This document shows, in pieces, positions 61,728 through 64,000 of a DNA stretch of 64,000 bases. The DNA is from Pseudomonas sp. PSB18. GTDB lineage: Bacteria > Pseudomonadota > Gammaproteobacteria > Pseudomonadales > Pseudomonadaceae. The position numbers were made by a program, and so were the translations under genes. The notes under the pieces were generated by a model. It was not told the origin of the DNA and ran no database searches. It worked only from the letters and a program-made list of their open reading frames with translations. The stretch is taken from the NCBI RefSeq assembly GCF_014596565.1, contig NZ_NOIN01000001.1, forward strand, positions 1-64,000, read 5' to 3'. Position 1 is the stretch's first letter; the number at the start of each line of letters is the position of its first letter.

Positions 61728-62996
61728 ATGAAACACAGCCGTTTTTTTGGAAAAACCGTACTGACCTGCACATTCATCCTGGCAATGATCGGTTGGGGAA
61801 TCGGCTTTTATGGCCCGCCGATCTACATGCAAGCGGTCATGGAGCGCACGGGTTGGCCCATTGCCCAGGTGTCGACTGCCGTCACCCTGCACTTTCTCAG
61901 CGGCACGATCGTCATCGCCAACCTGCCAAGGCTCTACGCACGCTTCGGCATTCCTGCCATCACCCTGCTGGGCAGCCTTCTCCTGGGCATCGGCGTGAAT
62001 ATCTGGGCCCAGGCCACCCAGCTCTGGGTGCTGTATGCCGGCGCCGTGTGCTCGGGTGTCGGCTGGGTGACCTTGGGGGCCACGGCCGTCAATACCCTGG
62101 TCGCGCCGTGGTACGTCAAGGAAAGGCCCAAGGCCCTGGGCAAAGCCTACAACGGCGCCAGCATGGGCGGCGTGGTCTTTTCGCCCCTGTGGGTATGGCT
62201 GATCGAGGGCTTTGGCTTTGCCACGGCGGCGCTGGTGATCAGCCTCGCGGCCGTGCTGATCATCGGCATTTTCGCCTTTCTGGTCTTCAACAAAACCCCA
62301 AAGAGCCTGGGACAGCATCCTGACAACGCCGAGCAGCCGGAACCCGTGACACCCGCCAGCAGCGCCGTTCCATGGACGGTCGTGCAGACCCTCAAGGTGG
62401 CCAATTTCCGCACGTTGACAGCCGGCATGGCCCTCGGACTGTTCGCCCAGATCGGTTTGATCGCCCACCTGTACTCGATCCTGGCGGGACGCATGGGAGC
62501 CCACGACGCCTCACTTGCCATGGGCCTGGCCACCGCCAGCGCCATGGGCGGACGCTACATCGCCGCGCGCCTGATGATCCAAGGCATCGACCGCAGGCTG
62601 CTGGCGTGCCTGGGCTATGCCATCCAACTGCTGGGCACCTTGATGCTCCTCGGCCTGGACCTGCACCCATCCGTGGCCTGGTTGGCAGTGGTGCTGATCG
62701 GCTCGGGCATTGGCAACGCCACCTCCCTGCCGCCACTGATCGCACAGACCGAGTTCAGCCATGAACACACCGCCAGGGTCATCGCGCTGATGGTCGCGAT
62801 CAGCCAAGCCACCTATGCCTTCGCCCCTGCGTTCTTCGGCCTGGTGCGCACCGCCTTCAGCCACCCGGATCAAGCCATCGTCGCCGTCGTGACAGCCGCC
62901 GTCGTCGTGCAGATGTTCGCCATCCTGTCGTTCTACCGTGGGGTGTCCGTTCGTCCCTTCAAGATCAAACCAATCGAACACCGCCATCAACGTTGA
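61728..62996 (+). CDS. MFS transporter (OFA/MCT-like)
   Basis: 422 residues from ATG 61728, favoured over 61713 because GGAGGAG lies 8 nt before it. Twelve hydrophobic segments are visible, with GIGFYGPPIYMQAVMERTGW at the first loop and LVAPWYVKERPKALGKAYNGASMGG in the central region. These resemble oxalate/formate- and monocarboxylate-type MFS carriers. It lies after the terminator of the moc-like operon, so it is probably expressed separately. It could export or import a pathway acid. The 3' end overlaps the convergent SDR gene by 32 nt. Confidence 0.9.
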   Translation: MKHSRFFGKTVLTCTFILAMIGWGIGFYGPPIYMQAVMERTGWPIAQVSTAVTLHFLSGTIVIANLPRLYARFGIPAITLLGSLLLGIGVNIWAQATQLWVLYAGAVCSGVGWVTLGATAVNTLVAPWYVKERPKALGKAYNGASMGGVVFSPLWVWLIEGFGFATAALVISLAAVLIIGIFAFLVFNKTPKSLGQHPDNAEQPEPVTPASSAVPWTVVQTLKVANFRTLTAGMALGLFAQIGLIAHLYSILAGRMGAHDASLAMGLATASAMGGRYIAARLMIQGIDRRLLACLGYAIQLLGTLMLLGLDLHPSVAWLAVVLIGSGIGNATSLPPLIAQTEFSHEHTARVIALMVAISQATYAFAPAFFGLVRTAFSHPDQAIVAVVTAAVVVQMFAILSFYRGVSVRPFKIKPIEHRHQR

Positions 62997-63705
62997 GCAC
63001 GGCACCGTTCATGAACGTGTTGGTCATCAAGAACACAGTTGCAGCACCGGCTTCCTCCGCCGTACCAATGCGACGCAGCGGCAGGGCCTGCTCCAGGGAA
63101 GCCACGTAGGCATCACGGCCTTCGCCCAAGGCCTTGCTGAAGATCGGGGTGTCGATCGGGCCTGGCGACAGGGTGTTCACCCGAATCGGCGCCAACTCCA
63201 GGGCCAGGCCACGAGCCAGCGACTCCATGGCGGCCGATGCCGCCCCGATGACGGCAGTGCCATGGGCATTGGGTCGATCAGCGAGCGCACCCGAGATGAA
63301 GGTGATCGATCCCGCCTTGGACAACCTGTCACCCAGGATACGGATCGCGTTGATGGACGCCCAGATACGCTCATCGAACGCCCGGCGCAGATGATCGACG
63401 TCAGCGGTCAGGATGCTTCCGGTGACGAATGTACCGGCGAGCAGCACCAGGTGATCCACCACCGGAATATCCGCCAGGGCCGCTTCGATCGCCTCACGGC
63501 GGGTCACGTCGGCCGCGCGCCAGCCGTCCAGGCCATGTTCTTTCGCCGCCTGCTCGGCACGTTCCGCATTCGAGCCGATGACCACGACCTTGGCGCCGGC
63601 GGCCTTCGCTTGTATTGCGGCTGCCAGGCCGATGCCCGACGTGCCGCCGAAGATAACAACGGTACGGCCGGTGAGATTGGATGCAAGTGTTGGGGTGATG
63701 GTCAT
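62965..63705 (-). CDS. SDR-fold protein lacking the YxxxK catalytic pair
   Basis: 246 residues from ATG 63705 (GGAG upstream). The cofactor motif IFGGTSGIG and the SDR C-terminal motifs RVNTLSPGPIDTPIF and GGVRLV are intact, and the catalytic serine position is kept (S138). The YxxxK positions read I153 and S157, so normal SDR chemistry is unlikely. It may act by another mechanism or as a binding/regulatory protein. It is divergent from a LysR gene, its likely regulator. Confidence 0.87.
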   Translation of the reverse strand: MTITPTLASNLTGRTVVIFGGTSGIGLAAAIQAKAAGAKVVVIGSNAERAEQAAKEHGLDGWRAADVTRREAIEAALADIPVVDHLVLLAGTFVTGSILTADVDHLRRAFDERIWASINAIRILGDRLSKAGSITFISGALADRPNAHGTAVIGAASAAMESLARGLALELAPIRVNTLSPGPIDTPIFSKALGEGRDAYVASLEQALPLRRIGTAEEAGAATVFLMTNTFMNGAVLNVDGGVRLV

Positions 63706-63804
63706 GTCGAGGCTCCAGTGAACGCCAGGATGGCGTGGGATGGAGTAAGCGTAAGGCTGTGAACACGGATTGATAATCAGGGCATAAGTCGCTTTACTAG
63801 TGCC

Positions 63805-64000
63805 ATGAAGGCACAAATTGGTCTCGACCGTCTTACCGGGCTTATCGCATTCGCGCGAGCCGCTTCCCTGGGCAGCTATACCGCAGCGGCGCGGGCGCTC
63901 TCGGTATCCCCCTCCGCCGTCAGCAAGAGCGTGCAGCGGCTTGAGGAACATTTTGGGCTGATGCTATTCACCAGGACCACGCGCTCCCTGACCCTCACCC
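63805..64000 (+). CDS. LysR-family transcriptional regulator, truncated by window end
   Basis: Only the first 65 codons are present. They encode a typical LysR helix-turn-helix: [20 protein letters not shown], then [14 protein letters not shown] and [11 protein letters not shown]. The ATG at 63805 lies 99 nt from the divergent SDR start, the usual arrangement for a LysR regulator and its target. Confidence 0.88.
   Translation, partial: MKAQIGLDRLTGLIAFARAASLGSYTAAARALSVSPSAVSKSVQRLEEHFGLMLFTRTTRSLTLT

Overview
The window looks like a chromosomal segment of a plant- or soil-associated Pseudomonas of the P. fluorescens group. The evidence is high-GC coding sequence, a lipopeptide-siderophore-type NRPS locus, a wss acetylated-cellulose operon, LysR-rich catabolic islands, and four REP/REPIN-like hairpin doublets of the kinds common in P. 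fluorescens. No rRNA, tRNA, CRISPR array or insertion sequence was seen.

Region 1 (1-24019) is the 3' part of a siderophore locus. Three NRPS genes give the order [A-T]-[C-A(Ser)-T-E] / [C-A(Asp)-T-dead E-like]-[C-A(basic, Dab-like)-T]-[C]-Fe/2OG hydroxylase / dead C-like-A(Asp)-T-TE. They are followed by a PvdE/SyrD-type peptide exporter, a FhuF-type ferric-siderophore reductase, a candidate Fur box, and an SbmA/BacA-like ABC protein. The predicted tail (Ser, D-Ser, Asp, diamino acid, Asp, with beta-hydroxylation) fits a corrugatin/ornicorrugatin-like product.

Region 2 (24167-32693) holds a Zn alcohol dehydrogenase and a sugar-acid catabolic island: MFS importer, SDR, two fumarylacetoacetate-hydrolase-fold enzymes, an IlvD/Edd dehydratase and a LysR regulator. 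Two near-identical palindromes flank the regulator gene.

Region 3 (32697-47473, minus strand) is a nine-gene wssA-I operon for cellulose synthesis (bcsQ-, bcsA-, bcsB-, bcsZ- and bcsC-type genes) plus acetylation (wssFGHI). Its genes overlap or nearly abut. No wssJ is present.

Region 4 (47672-51410) has a VOC protein, a LysR regulator, a FAD amine/amino-acid oxidase-like gene and a one-cysteine Asp/Glu-racemase-fold gene. The last two genes share a duplicated upstream sequence of about 90 bp.

Region 5 (51573-61590) resembles the rhizopine (moc) loci of rhizobia. A minus-strand operon has a MocD-like di-iron enzyme, a MocE-like Rieske ferredoxin, a MocF-like reductase and a TIM-barrel protein. 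A LacI regulator with palindromic operators is divergent from it. A sigma-54 activator gene diverges from mocA-, mocC- and mocB-like genes, which are preceded by a textbook -24/-12 promoter and end in a clear terminator. No ABC permease or ATPase accompanies the binding protein.

Region 6 (61728-64000) has an MFS transporter, a convergent SDR lacking the YxxxK catalytic residues, and the start of a divergent LysR gene cut by the window end.
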